From the NCBI RefSeq assembly GCF_000350225.1, contig NW_005178634.1, positions 185,185-249,184 on the forward strand: 64,000 nucleotides of DNA, written 5' to 3'. The notes below the pieces were generated by a model. That model ran no database searches, was not told the DNA's origin, and saw nothing but the letters and a program-made list of their open reading frames with translations. Shown in pieces: positions 11,773-22,150 of this stretch (positions within the stretch are counted from its first letter, which is position 1; every line of letters begins with the position of its first letter). A program made the translations under genes and the position numbers. Source of the stretch: Chondrus crispus. Its lineage: Eukaryota > Rhodophyta > Florideophyceae > Gigartinales > Gigartinaceae.

Positions 11773-11989
11773 CGCGGTCAAATTTGCTGAAGCACCCATC
11801 CGATTGAGAAATATTTGTAGGGATCGTATGGGTGACGTCTTCAACATGGGGGTGACAGAAAAGAATTTGGTTGTTCGTGAGGGGCGACAGAATCTGAACA
11901 AAGTGGACGGTGCTATAAATTGTACTAAATGACAGGCGAAATCGGATACTAAGGCGTTACTAAAAGACCGGCTACTGGGCTACTCTGCG

Positions 11990-14042
11990 GTATCCCCATA
12001 CAGCTGTTTCAGAGAGCAGTCCTTCACTGTGTGATCTGCCATCCGACACAAAGAGCAGGAGTACACACGCTTCTTCTTCGCAGCAGGGTCTTTTTCGTAC
12101 CAGGTTTTTCTTCGCCTACCAGCCCTCCTAACCGGACGACCCCGTGACGGCGGCAAAGCTTTTGGAATTTACAGGTTCTCCTTCGTAGCAACGAGCTTCT
12201 TCGCATTGAATAGAATGTCGTCGACCCTTGCTTGTGAAGGAAGACAATACTCCATATTGGCGTACTGCATAACTCAGGCAGATGCTAGATGACGCGCTTC
12301 AAGAAACCGATAGAGATTGCTTGGTCCATACTTTTCGAGAAGAACAGAGACGCCATGCCAACAGGGGAATACAGACCTATTTGTAGAGTAAGCGCAGCAA
12401 GAAGGGGGGGTTTGGGTATTATTGCTAAGCCTTACAAGCCGCAGAACGGTTCCATTTTGCTGACTAGCGACGGTGGCTTCCATTTGCGACGTACCATCCA
12501 GAAAACGCACAGAAGACCGATATACGTGAGCTCTCTGAATTAGGTATGCGAGATGGTTCTGTGTGCGAGGAGGGACGGGAGATGTACAAGACAGGGCACT
12601 GTCCTGGCGACGCAAAAAATTTGTTCTCTGCAGAAGCACGACCCTTGAAAGCATCTTCTGAGGCTCCACGGAACGAATATTATTCCTAAGATCAGCTGAC
12701 ATCTGGCTTTCAGTCCCCTGTGAAGTTGTTATAAGGTCTTCTAAGCTGGAAAATGCCCTGTACACTTCAGAATCTTCGAATCTATCCAGATAGGCCTTTT
12801 GTGTCGCAGAAAATCTGCTTTCAGAGCGTACACCTGTTCTCGAGACGGAGCATATACTGCTCGTTCATACAACCGTATTCCAACGCCCTTGTTAGATCGT
12901 AATCGCGCGGACATGTTTTTTTCAACATGGAGAGGATCCAGGAATAACGATGCATTAGTCATGACGTCCCGGTAGGCTGCGTCGATGGACTTCTCCTGAT
13001 CGACAATTGTCACCCTCCCATTAATGTCAAATCCCGGAATTTCCTTACATGCCCGAAAGACCTTTCCCCAGGACTTTTTGTTCTCAGGGCCCACGAAGTG
13101 CGCAAAGACCAAAGGACAGAGCTGATGATTTGCATCGTACCCGATTACCTGAAAAGTAGACCCATACGACTGCATTCCTACCCCTTCGCAGTGTGCGGCA
13201 TCTCCACTGGCCGTTTGTCGACCATGTTGGCAGTAACTCTGCGCGGAAGAAGGAACAAACAGCAATCCGCTGTAATAGCGACCGTCGCTTATATTAGATA
13301 CTTCCACATCTGCGGCATTAAAGGAAGCATCCTTCGGTAAATCGTTTGCCTTCTTGCACTGCTCGAATATATGACGAGCCGCCTTAATCCGTTGTTCCCT
13401 CATCTCCGCTGCACAGCAAGTAAACATTTCTACCTTATGCCCCACCCTTCTGAGCGCATCTGCGTAACCTTCCAATGCGGCCATGTCTACGGCGCGCGAA
13501 ATGGTGAAATGACGGAGCAACTCTGTCCAAATACTCCGATAATGACTATATGGAGGCTGACGCAAATACAGGCGCTTCGCTCGAACAACGGAAGCGATTG
13601 TTTTGCAAGGCACATTCGGATCGCCTTGCAAGTGTTCTAAAATTGCGCAGGCAATCTGATGTGGGGTATATGCAGGGGCACAAGAAGACGATCTTGACGC
13701 AATTTTCATTGGACTGTCCGCGACATGTTGCCAGAAGCACTCATTGAGGTGGTCTTGGTACTTGTTCAGTTTCCAAAAACCGGTCCTCGGTTGCCAATCG
13801 AAAACAAAAGTCGCATGGCACCCATCTGTGCGGCACTTCATGCGCACTTTCACAGTATTCTGCATAATGTTAACTCCCCGTTGCACCCAGAGGTTCGCAG
13901 TGTGTGCTCTAATCCGCTGCTCACATCTCCACCGGCCCTTCGAGGCGATCCCCACTTTCGGTTTAACGTCCACAATTGGACGGGGCTTCCATGTCATGGC
14001 AGGCAATTGATCTGCTCGCAGTGCATCTTTCGCACGATTCAC
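11990..14042 (-). pseudogene. MULE transposase with SWIM finger and zinc knuckle
   Basis: Mutator-family DDE transposase on the minus strand. The N-terminal part has a CRTDGCHATFVF...H finger-like region (about 13800-13900). The catalytic MULE domain shows SGDAAHCEGVGMQSYG (first acid, about 13165-13215) and GRVTIVDQEKSIDAAYRDVM (second acid, about 12960-13020), followed by LDPLHVEKNM. After a frame change near 12785 comes the SWIM finger CCAYSTNRSVFPCWH (about 12340-12385). The C-terminus adds RGRPVRRAGRRRK, like an AT-hook, and a CX2CX4HX4C knuckle (CSLCRMADHTVKDC, about 12010-12055). The frame changes make this copy non-functional. The ATG at 14042 gives a start 33 bp from the stop of the upstream J-protein gene. 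Confidence 0.8.
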
Positions 14043-14075
14043 GGTTCGTCGCTTCGATTGGCGCTTCTGTAGCGT

Positions 14076-15242
14076 TCAACGGGTTTTCTTGTCGATATCA
14101 TCCGGAATAGGATCGGCAGCGCGCTCTTCAACATCCTCTTCCTCTTCCTCACATTCGATTGCAATGTAATTCTTCGGGTCGAAGTCCTCGCCCGACGTAA
14201 CGTCTTCTTCGGAATCAATTTCCAAGCACCCGGCCACCTTTCTGTCTTCCTCAAAATTCCTTCCTGCCTCACTCCCAAGATCATCTCCTTCATCTTCAAA
14301 TTGTACTCCGTCGATGCATTCTTCCATTCTCTCCACGTCTGCGAACACCCCTGAATTTTCGCCATCCTTGCTGACATTTTCCTCGTCCATTTTGTCCGCG
14401 CTGCTCTCGCGAGAAGGATCGTCTGCTGTGCTGCGAAATCGGGAGAAAAGACGACGGGATGGTGGTGGAGTTATACATTTCTCCACCTCGTCCACATCAC
14501 CGTTACGTTCACCGTTGGACATACTATCTTCATCCTCTCCATCCTTGTCAGTACCATCATTTTCAAGCACCGCCCGCAAGTGAGAAGCCATTTCTCTCTT
14601 TGTTCTCTCCCTTTTCTCTCTGTCCCTTTCCTTCTGCAGCTGCGCAGCCCTTGCTCTTTCTTCCCTCTCCTTTTGCAGTTGGGCGGCCCTAGCTGCCTCT
14701 TTTCTCTCTTTTTGCAATGGCTTCCAGGCTCTTGCCTGCCTCTCCCGTAGAGCGTCTTCCTTGCTGTCACTGCAAACGTCTGACGCGCCCTTCGAAGCCT
14801 TCCCGTGCTCATCATTGTTCGAGCATTCTCTTTGGTGTTGAGTCTCCCTGACATTGTCTTGTTTCTCTTGCGCAGCGCGTTCCATTTTGTCGAGAGAGAG
14901 CTCTCTTTCGGAAGAGGTTTTGCTAAACGCGACGAGTGCCGGCAGTAACACGACCTTACCACACTGAATATCCTCATCGATTTCTATGTACCGAACTTCG
15001 CTCTCCCCCTGCTGCATGGCACGCGTGAATACTTTCATACACCTGTCCGCACAGCGCGGTTGAACTGCCCGCACTTTGTCGGGGTGGACGAGAACGGCAA
15101 GACGCTTGTACTGTTTCTTCATTTCACGCAATGTTGCGTTGCGCGCAGATACGCAAAAAACGTCCATGAGGGGTGTCACACCTTCTTCCACAGTGGCAAG
15201 GTGACGGATTCCCTGCGCCATGGTCTGGGGCAATAAGCGCAT
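14076..15242 (-). CDS. J-domain (DnaJ-like) protein carried by the MULE
   Basis: 388 residues from the ATG at 15242; the frame is open further upstream, but that part lies in the MULE terminus. Residues about 25-75 form a J domain with helix II and the HPD loop (MKKQYKRLAVLVHPDK, HPD at 53-55). The middle is a charged, coiled-coil-like region with a duplicated ARAAQLQKER unit. The C-terminus is strongly acidic. J proteins stimulate Hsp70 ATPase through HPD. The gene is intact, although the neighbouring transposase is broken, and it lies in tandem with it inside the same terminal repeats. It may be a captured host co-chaperone or a second transposon gene; the sequence does not decide. Confidence 0.75.
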   Translation of the reverse strand: MRLLPQTMAQGIRHLATVEEGVTPLMDVFCVSARNATLREMKKQYKRLAVLVHPDKVRAVQPRCADRCMKVFTRAMQQGESEVRYIEIDEDIQCGKVVLLPALVAFSKTSSERELSLDKMERAAQEKQDNVRETQHQRECSNNDEHGKASKGASDVCSDSKEDALRERQARAWKPLQKERKEAARAAQLQKEREERARAAQLQKERDREKRERTKREMASHLRAVLENDGTDKDGEDEDSMSNGERNGDVDEVEKCITPPPSRRLFSRFRSTADDPSRESSADKMDEENVSKDGENSGVFADVERMEECIDGVQFEDEGDDLGSEAGRNFEEDRKVAGCLEIDSEEDVTSGEDFDPKNYIAIECEEEEEDVEERAADPIPDDIDKKTR

Positions 15243-15249
15243 TTTGAAA

Positions 15250-15445
15250 AGACGAATTTGAAATGACAGCAGAGGAGGGGCACAGGGGTGACATGGCCAT
15301 GGGGATAGGGAACGATGTTTGTCGTGGAGGTGACAGTCGATAAGGGGGCCACACCGGCGTGGCATTCATTGATCAACAAAAGCCATTTCACCCCGTTTTT
15401 GCCACCAAACCACACCCCATCGCCCCACCAAACAAAAATCTCCCC
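15250..15445. repeat. Internal copy of the MULE right terminus
   Basis: 15370-15445 matches the right terminal repeat (17421-17509) with roughly 80 percent identity, including GTGAAATGGCTTTT and the outer GGGAGATTTT in reverse complement. The subterminal block CAGTCGATAAGGGGGCCACA (15334-15353) matches CAGTCGATAATGGGGCCACA at about 17180. It is in the orientation expected of a right end. Confidence 0.8.
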
Positions 15446-15453
15446 TTATTTTA

Positions 15454-15789
15454 TTGCGCGTTGGTGATTTCCCACAAAAAGGTACATGCCCATGGAAAAT
15501 CGTCGCCGATTACCAGCTGCACGAGGAGGCCGATGTGAACGAGTGCGTCGACGAGCAGACGTACGCTGCCATCGCCGCGCGCAAGCGCAAGGAGGCCCGC
15601 GACTTCATCGACGCCGACATTGATCCCGACGTCGACGATGTCGACCACACGGCCTATGGCATGGAGCGCGAGTTCGACCTGGAGGACGAGCTCTCCGTCG
15701 TCAAGGCTGGGCTGCGCGAAGGCCGGAAGAGGAAGAGAAATCAGCCCGGCCCAGTCCGCCCGCCGTTGCGGCACGAAGCGTCGCAATAA
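15454..15789 (+). pseudogene. Fragment resembling the N-terminus of DNA polymerase alpha
   Basis: Open frame with YQLHEEADVNECVDEQTY followed by IAARKRKEARDFIDADID. This resembles the N-terminal segment of the DNA polymerase alpha catalytic subunit (family pattern: YEVEDVYDEVDE, then Y...V..R...DDFIVDD). No polymerase domain follows, so it would be an isolated 5' fragment. GC content and codon use differ sharply from the adjacent transposon genes, which fits a captured host exon. Another acidic host protein is the main alternative. Confidence 0.45.
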
Positions 15790-15950
15790 ACAAAAGGAAA
15801 AGGACGTGATCTCTCCTCATTCGGCCGCAGCCGAGGATCAACTTCTCCCGTCGTATTCTCTCCCTCTGCTCCGCCTCTCCGCCCCCACCCGCCCCCCACC
15901 ATCCCCCGCCCGCCCGCAACCACTCCTCACACTCTTCCCCCATGTCATGG

Positions 15951-16351
15951 CTATCCCCCGCCTTCCTCCCCTCGGCCCTCCTGTCGTCCGCGCCATGCCC
16001 CGTCCCTGCGCCGCCCTAACATTAACCGCCTCCGCGCCCTCCGCAGTTTGGCAGTGGTGGTAGTGGTGGTGGTGGTGGGTTTGTCCGTTGGGGGATAAGT
16101 GTCTTGACAGCAGGTGAACCCCTTTTGAGAGCCCTTCCAACATTCCTTCATGACGCAGTGGGAACGGAAACGGCGGCGATCACAATACAGTTTGACCTTT
16201 TCGTAACCCCCATATCCAGCTCGGCATTGGCATGGCATCTCGTGGACGACCCGCTTGACGACCCACTGCGAATGGAGTCAGGGATTTCAGCAGCGAGTAC
16301 CGAAGCCAGCACAAGAACAAAGAGTGCGAGGAAGAGAGTCAGCTTGATCAT
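15951..16351 (-). pseudogene. Secreted cysteine-rich peptide gene, broken
   Basis: Begins MIKLTLFLALFVLVLASVLA, a textbook signal peptide. The following part in an overlapping frame encodes a compact segment with seven cysteines (C-x-C, then single C, C, C, and a final CC) and a threonine run. The gene looks broken (about one interruption). A TATA box lies about 105 bp upstream of the start. It lies in the cargo part of the MULE. Function is unknown. Confidence 0.5.
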
Positions 16352-16455
16352 TGCGTGAGGTCGGTTGGAGAGTTGGAGTTGTGAGTGAAATTAACGTTTA
16401 AATGCTGGATACGAGTTGGTGAGCATCAAGGGAGGAGGGAGGGTGGTCTCAGGGC

Positions 16456-16463
16456 TTTTTATA
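16456..16463 (-). promoter_or_regulatory. TATA box of the secreted-peptide gene
   Basis: TATAAAAA on the minus strand, followed by GCCC. It is about 105 bp upstream of the ATG at 16351. Spacing is similar to the TATA-ATG distance of the secreted-protein gene at 31.2 kb. Confidence 0.55.
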
Positions 16464-16494
16464 GTGAAGAGCGAGGCGCTGTCCCAAGGCAAGA

Positions 16495-16800
16495 ATGTGT
16501 GACACAAGTCGCCTCGCTCGCATCGGAGCCGCCGCGCGTGTGCCTTTCCGACGACACGCGCGCGCTGCTCCACGCCAAGTACCCGTTCCTCGCGGAGCAG
16601 GACCGCCGCATGGACGCGCTCATGTCGATGCCAGACTACCGCCCGGACGACTACCGCGCCTACTCGTGGGCGTACCGCACGCTGAGCCCGTGGGGCCCGA
16701 GCCGCCTTCTGCAGCTGCTGGGCCTCGTCGCCACCTTCGCCGCCGCGCGCGCCGCGCGCCAGGGCGGCAACGAGGACTGGGACAGGGAAGCGGCACATGA
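16495..16800 (+). other. GC-rich ORF fragment in the MULE cargo, unrecognised
   Basis: A very GC-rich stretch open in the plus-strand frame that reads PPRVCLSDDTRALLHAKYPF and later YRPDDYRAYSWAYRTLSPWG. Its composition is unlike its flanks and it looks like part of a host exon, but I recognise no family. Ends are defined only by the change in composition. Confidence 0.3.
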
Positions 16801-17420
16801 TGCGAGCAAAGGGATTGATTTTCGCCCAGGGGCTTGTGGACAAGCAGTTAACGGATGTGAAATCATCATTGTGGACGCAACAGGAAAGGCTGTATGAAAG
16901 GCTGTATCGCCCACAACTCGACAAAACTTGACTGCTTGGCAATTACTGCGGCGTGGTAGATATCAGCAGCCGTGTACACCATACTGAACGGGAGAATAAA
17001 AGGCTCCACGCTGGGATGTTTTGCGGAGACGTTCATGTTGAGCCAAGCGGCCAACGTGAGTGCACTCGAAACTTGCTCCCGCCGCTTTGTGCAGCGCATT
17101 TGTACATTTTACTCCCCTTTCGCTGGACACGGAGTAACGTAACAAACGTGATGCTGTGGCGTATTGTGGAGGTTGAAACAGTCGATAATGGGGCCACATC
17201 GGCGTGGCCGATCACGAGATTAATTGTCCCTACAGTATCCGTGTTCTAGAAATGTTGAGTTTAGTAGCTCGATTACTTGCCATTTTGGACTACTACACGG
17301 GCGAAGAATCCCAATTGTGTTGTTTGGGACGGGTGACCAAAGGCGACATTTCAGTGGTCGGGTCTAACATACTACTGATATTCTTCCCTTCGCCCCCCTT
17401 GTGCAACAAATTCGCGCCAT

Positions 17421-17509
17421 TCACCCCCTCAACACTACAAGAAAAGCCATTTCACCCCCTTTTTGCCACAAAAAAGACCACGATCGCCCCACTAAACGCA
17501 AAATCTCCC
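17421..17509. repeat. Right terminal inverted repeat of the MULE
   Basis: 17421-17499 is the perfect inverse of 11694-11772. The outer bases to 17509 read AAAATCTCCC, then the target duplication AATTCTAAA follows. Confidence 0.9.
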
Positions 17510-17518
17510 AATTCTAAA

Positions 17519-18383
17519 TGGTAGGCGTACCGTATTTGAAAATAATAGCGGAATGGCATCCGAACACCAGAAGCCCAAACGGAACGAACAAACTTTTGAC
17601 AAAGAGGGAGCTATTTCAGTATCACGAGATATATTAGACTCACCGGAGCATTTTGTCGCGGATCAGGATGACAACTCTCTCGCAAATGATTTGCGTACGA
17701 CAAAGAAACAACTGCAGTTACCAAGCCACGCTGCTACCGGTTTCAGTGCATACACAGTACGGGAGACGTCCGCAAAGATCGCTCCGGCATCTCCGGCTGT
17801 ATCCGAAAGGATGGACGCAAATAACCACGAATTCAGTCAAATTCGTTCGACACACGTACGCAAAGGAACTCGAGGAACAATCCGTCCGGCTGCGAAGGTT
17901 AGAGGAAATCCACTATGTAACCCGAACATTTTGGGAGCTCAAAAAGATAGTTCTCATTAGTCCAACCTGAGTCGTTTGCAACGGGCCCATACATACAGAG
18001 GCAGAACGACAATGGCAGGTGTCCGCCAAGAGCGAGATGGCGTGCGACATAGGACTGGGGACTGCACCAAAAAGCAGATAATGTCGAAATCCAAACCCTC
18101 GTCAACACAACCTGTGATCGCCAAGGACAAGAAAACGAATCCTGCAGTCAGTGAATCTTCGGATTACTCCGGGGAAGAGGGAAAAGAAGAGGAAATTGTT
18201 TCCAGCTCAGATGGGATTGATAAACAAATTGAGGAGCTCAGAAAGGTGAAACAAGAACGGCGTGCTGCCAAAAAGAGGCACGTCAAGAAACTGAAGAGAC
18301 GTTTGAACTCCGATGACAGGTTAAGAACCAAGCGTCGTAGAACAACCCTCTCCGAGATCGCAGAAGGGAGTGAGGATATTTAG
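17519..18383 (+). pseudogene. Partner ORF of the Tnp2 element, 3' part
   Basis: Continuation of the ORF interrupted at 11682, entering as NGRRTVFENNSGMASEHQ. It is rich in charged residues. One frame gives a coiled-coil-like KELEEQSVRLRRLEEIHYV (about 17860-17915). The main frame resumes as a lysine- and serine-rich tail (KQIEELRKVKQERRAAKKRH) with an acidic ESSDYSGEEGKEEE block and ends at 18383. At least one in-frame stop (near 17958) and a probable frame change show decay. The basic coiled-coil nature would suit a DNA-binding accessory protein. Confidence 0.5.
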
Positions 18384-19286
18384 TACAATTACAGTGAGAA
18401 CATGTGTGAGACGCTTTCACGCATGTCGAATAAATTGATGCGCACATGATTCTTGTGGTTAGATAAATGAATTCGCTTCTGGTTTCTTGATGGTGACCTT
18501 ACATTCAACGGTACTCTGCGCAGTGGCGAGTGCGAAAACGAAGTGTATCAAAATGGTCGCGACCGCCGCGAAGAAGGCGTGCAGCTTGGCAACGCGATGT
18601 CGAAAAAGAGCTGCACCTCGGTGCGTGCTGCATCTAGAAGCGGGTAAGCCGGGGCACGAGATTCAATGGCAACCTCACAGCCGGGCGTGGGGACGACGCT
18701 CGACGGCTCATTGTTATTGCGTCAAGATCTTCAGGTTGCCATTACGGCGGTGGGAAGACGTGCACGGGGTGTACACAGGCGGGCGCCTTGGCTAATGCAG
18801 CTTCAGCGCCTTCCAGTGGGGCGTCCTCCAGTGCGGCGGCTGAGCGTGTCCAGGGCCGCAGCGCAGCTGCATCATGGTGGCGGAGTGTCGGACATGGTGT
18901 GCGCGAGGGGCGGGATTGTCTGTTACAAAATGGGGCGCGTGCGTGGCAATTGGGCACGGTCGGGGACGGCAATCCTGGTGTGCGCTTCTTTGCCTGTGGC
19001 ACAGACGCAGCGGAAGGGCGGGGTTACACGGTGCGGCGGCCAACAGATGCGCGAGATCCGGCGCTTGTTGGTAACACACCCGTGACGAGGCGCGTGAGGG
19101 CTCCTTTGTCCGGCGAAACTGCCGCGCGGTACGCAGCGGAGAGGCTCCGCGCGCTGCCAGCTGCCCAGAGATGGCATGCTCTTCAGCACACGTTGCGGTC
19201 GCACACCCGATCACGTTTGAGGCGAGGAGGCGGCGTGGGCGCCCGCTCCACGCACTCCGCTCCCTTGCTCACGCACGCACGCCATT
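18384..19286. other. Region without a supportable gene
   Basis: 18384-18490 is AT-rich. 18500-19260 is GC-rich with long open frames on both strands and no domain I recognise. These frames are a by-product of composition or remnants of a host exon. No terminal repeat of the Tnp2 element could be identified here. Confidence 0.35.
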
Positions 19287-19291
19287 CCGTC

Positions 19292-19493
19292 TGTGATGCA
19301 AGATCGATGGCTCGGTTTACTGTGATCGCGTCTCTATCTACCTTATGTAGGGATGGTAGCGATCCGTAGGCCGGCGGCGATCGTGGTGAGTTGATCGCTG
19401 TTGTACGTGTGCTACGTGTGTGTATATGGCTCTCATGACTGCTGACGCATTGCTGTTGCGGCGTCGACGTTTGTTTTTATGGCTCTCATGACA
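19292..19493 (-). repeat. 3' LTR of copia element A
   Basis: The first 149 bp on the plus strand match the 5' LTR. A further 53 bp before the polypurine tract carry a second copy of the LTR edge (ATGGCTCTCATGAC), so this LTR is longer than its partner. Confidence 0.85.
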
Positions 19494-19499
19494 CTCCCC

Positions 19500-22150
19500 C
19501 TGTCGACGGCGCTGCAGTTTTGCCGTCTGCAGTCGTGTGGTTGCTGAGCTGTAGTTTGGGGAGGACGCGCGTGTATGCTTGACGACGCAGCGGTTTTGTG
19601 AGGATGTCCGCGAGTTGGTCGTCCGTGGGGACATGTGCAATGGCAATTGTGCCCTTTTGAGCCTGATGCGTGAGGTAGTGATGCCTCAGATCTATGAATT
19701 TTCGCCTCTTCGTCGGTCCCGTGCTGTTGGCAACGTGGATGGCGGACTGGTTGTCTATCATCAAGGGGGTCGGGGATTGCGGCAGCATGTGCACATCCTG
19801 TAGCAGACGTCGGATCCACGTGGTCTGCTGTGCGGCGGAGGTGGCCGCAATATATTCTGCCTCACAGGTGGATAAGGCTGTGATGTTTTGCTTGAGGGAC
19901 CCCCAACATATCGGTGTGCCGTTGTATGTGTGGAGGGTCCCCGATATGGACTTCCTGTCCGTGATGTCGGCAGCGAAATCGGCATCGGCATACGAGACAA
20001 GGAGGTTCTGGGGTTTCTCTTTGTCTGCTTGCTTGCCGGCTCGGAACGTGAGGCCTGTGTTTGGTGTGCCTTTGAGGTACCTTATCAGGCGTTTTAGTGC
20101 GTTCCAGTGCCTTTGTGTCGGGTTGTTGGCCGCTACTGCTAGTCTGTTTGCCAGGAAGTAGATGTCTGGTCGCGTCGAGTCAGCGACATAGCGTAGGTCC
20201 CCAATGATCTGCTGGTATTTTTTGAGTGTGTGCAGTTGGGTCTCGTCTTTGTCTGTTGGCTTGTGGAGCAGGACACCGTCGCAGTATGGGGTGTCTTTGG
20301 CATTGCATTTGGCCATGTCCACTTGCTGTACTATGTAGTTGATGGCGTTGGGCTGGGAGATGTGAATGTCTCCATTTTGGTGTCGTGTCACCGTCCATCC
20401 GAGAAAAGTCCTGTGTTCCCCTAGGCGTTTGATGTTGTACGCTTTCGCTAGGGCTGCGGCGAACTCGTCTTTGAGTTTCGCGGTTGAGGCGAGTACTGTG
20501 AAGTCATCCATGCTGACAGCAGCAATTATATGTTCTTTGCCTTTTTTTTTGGACCAGAGGCACAGGTCTGCTTCGCTTTGTTTGAAGTTGGCTTTTCGTA
20601 GGAGTGTGAAGACTGCAGATAGGTATGTGTGGCCGGCGGATGGCGTCCCGTATATGTTCATGTCTAGTTTTCCTCCTTGGCAGGCATGTTTGTATGTGCC
20701 ATTGAATCTGGCATGCTGTCTCACATATACTGTTTCACCTCCGTTGTGCGCGAATTTTTCGTGTAGGTACGCTGACTTGATATCGATGTGTTCGATGTGC
20801 ATGCGGTACTTGGCCGCTATTCCAAACATTGCGCGTACTGTGGTCTTGTCGGCCATGTACGTTGTAGTTTTGGATGGGTCGTAGTGCTTGTGTGGTAGCA
20901 TTTTGTCCCCCCTTGCAGAGCATCGGGCTTTTCTCGATGCGATTTGTCCTTTGCTGTCCCTCTTGTAACGATATCCCATTTTTAGGGGTATCAGTTTCCG
21001 TTTCTTGGGGATTTCGGAGTCGGGTATCCACTGTACTACGTTCATGGCGTCGAGGTTGTCGAGTTCGGCGTTGTGGGCTTTTTCCCATTCGGCGGCGTCG
21101 GGGTATTTTTTGGCCTGTCCGGGGTGAGCTGGGGCGGGTGTGGTGCCTGTTATCTCTGTTGGCGTGCGATGCGGGGTGAAGGCTTTCGTGGCATATGTTC
21201 GTGAGGCTACAGGATCGGTGGTGCTGTGGTATGGTTGGAAGTTGACGCATCGAACTCGTCGTGGTCTGTTCGTGTCGAGTTCAAGGACCATGATGTGGTT
21301 TTCTTCGATGCCTTGGAGGTACCTGGCGGGTGTTGCCCTGTGGGCGAGTTTTGATATTTGTTTCCGATTTGCTAACTCAGGTACTGTACCGAGCTGTCCG
21401 AACAGCAGGAATTGCGGGACGTCGGGGGTGGCATTGGTCCACATGGTGTAGGGAAGGGTGTTGATCTCGTGGTGGAGTATATTGTTGTACTTGAATGCAG
21501 CGTCCCTTACTGCGTCTTCCCAGTGCGTCTTGGGTAGTGAGCTGTGGTGGAGGGCGGCTCTGGCTGAGTTCATGAGTGTACTGTTTATCCTTTCCGCGAT
21601 CCCATTTTGTTGGGGCGTGTGTGGGACTGTAGTGCTGTGCATGACGTTGTGCGATCTGTATACGGCGTTGGCGCTGTCTGATACATATTCTTTCGCGTTG
21701 TCTGTGTGGAACAGTCTCGGTTTGCACCCTTTTCGTTTGTTGAGGGCTGTGAGGATGACATCCAGCCTGTGCGGTGTTTCTGCTCTTGATTGCAGGAAGT
21801 CGACTATGAGGTAGCGGGATCGGGTGTCTATTACTGTGAGTATGTATTTGTTGCCTTGCCTGGATGTGGGGTTGAATGGTCCACATATATCGCTGCTAAA
21901 GGCGGCTCCTACTCGGTAGTTGTGCGTCTTGGGGTAGTGCGGTGCGGGCTGCTGCTTCGCTGCAGCGCAGCTCGAGCAGGTGATCCGCGGTGGTCGTTGC
22001 CTGAGTGTGGGCGGGAGGTTTGGCAGGAGGCCGAGTTTTGCCATTTTCTGGAGCGTTGTTGGTCTGATGTGATTGAACAGTACATGGTAGTGGTGGAAGT
22101 CCCTTTCTACAGCTGGGTGTGCTGGGGTGTGCGGTGGGGGCGCTGGGTTG
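19500..22150 (-). CDS. Copia element A pol: integrase, reverse transcriptase, RNase H
   Basis: In minus-strand order: an H..H...CSSC zinc region and the integrase core, with a DNAKEY stretch and PHTPQQNGIAERINSTLMNS. Next is the copia-type reverse transcriptase, including IDIKSAYLHEKF and SMDDF, then RNase H with ADADFAADITDRKSISG and CEAEYIAATSAAQQ. Integrase preceding reverse transcriptase defines copia. The catalytic-loop reading SMDDF differs from the usual YVDD. It is part of a broken element, and the positions given are approximate limits of the pol region. Confidence 0.85.

Larger units (their letters stand above)
11683..17509 (-). mobile_element. MULE (Mutator-like element) with cargo, 5.8 kb
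   Basis: Flanked by a perfect 9-bp target duplication, AATTCTAAA (11674-11682 and 17510-17518), the size expected for the Mutator superfamily. The terminal inverted repeats include 79 identical bases (11694-11772 against 17421-17499 in reverse complement). Inside, on the minus strand, are the transposase (about 11990-14042) and a J-domain protein (14076-15242). An internal, older copy of the right terminus lies at about 15250-15445. Between that copy and the actual right end lies about 1.7 kb of DNA that looks captured: a DNA-polymerase-alpha-like fragment, a secreted-peptide gene and a GC-rich fragment. It splits the ORF at 11138-11682 / 17519-18383. Confidence 0.9.

Noticed and set aside
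15243-15365. N-terminal extension of the J-domain protein
   Set aside because: It lies in the inner MULE terminal repeat and has no J-protein similarity, so the ATG at 15242 was chosen.
18666-19369. Long GC-rich ORFs on both strands
   Set aside because: Overlapping open frames on both strands without domains indicate composition, and one runs into the copia LTR.
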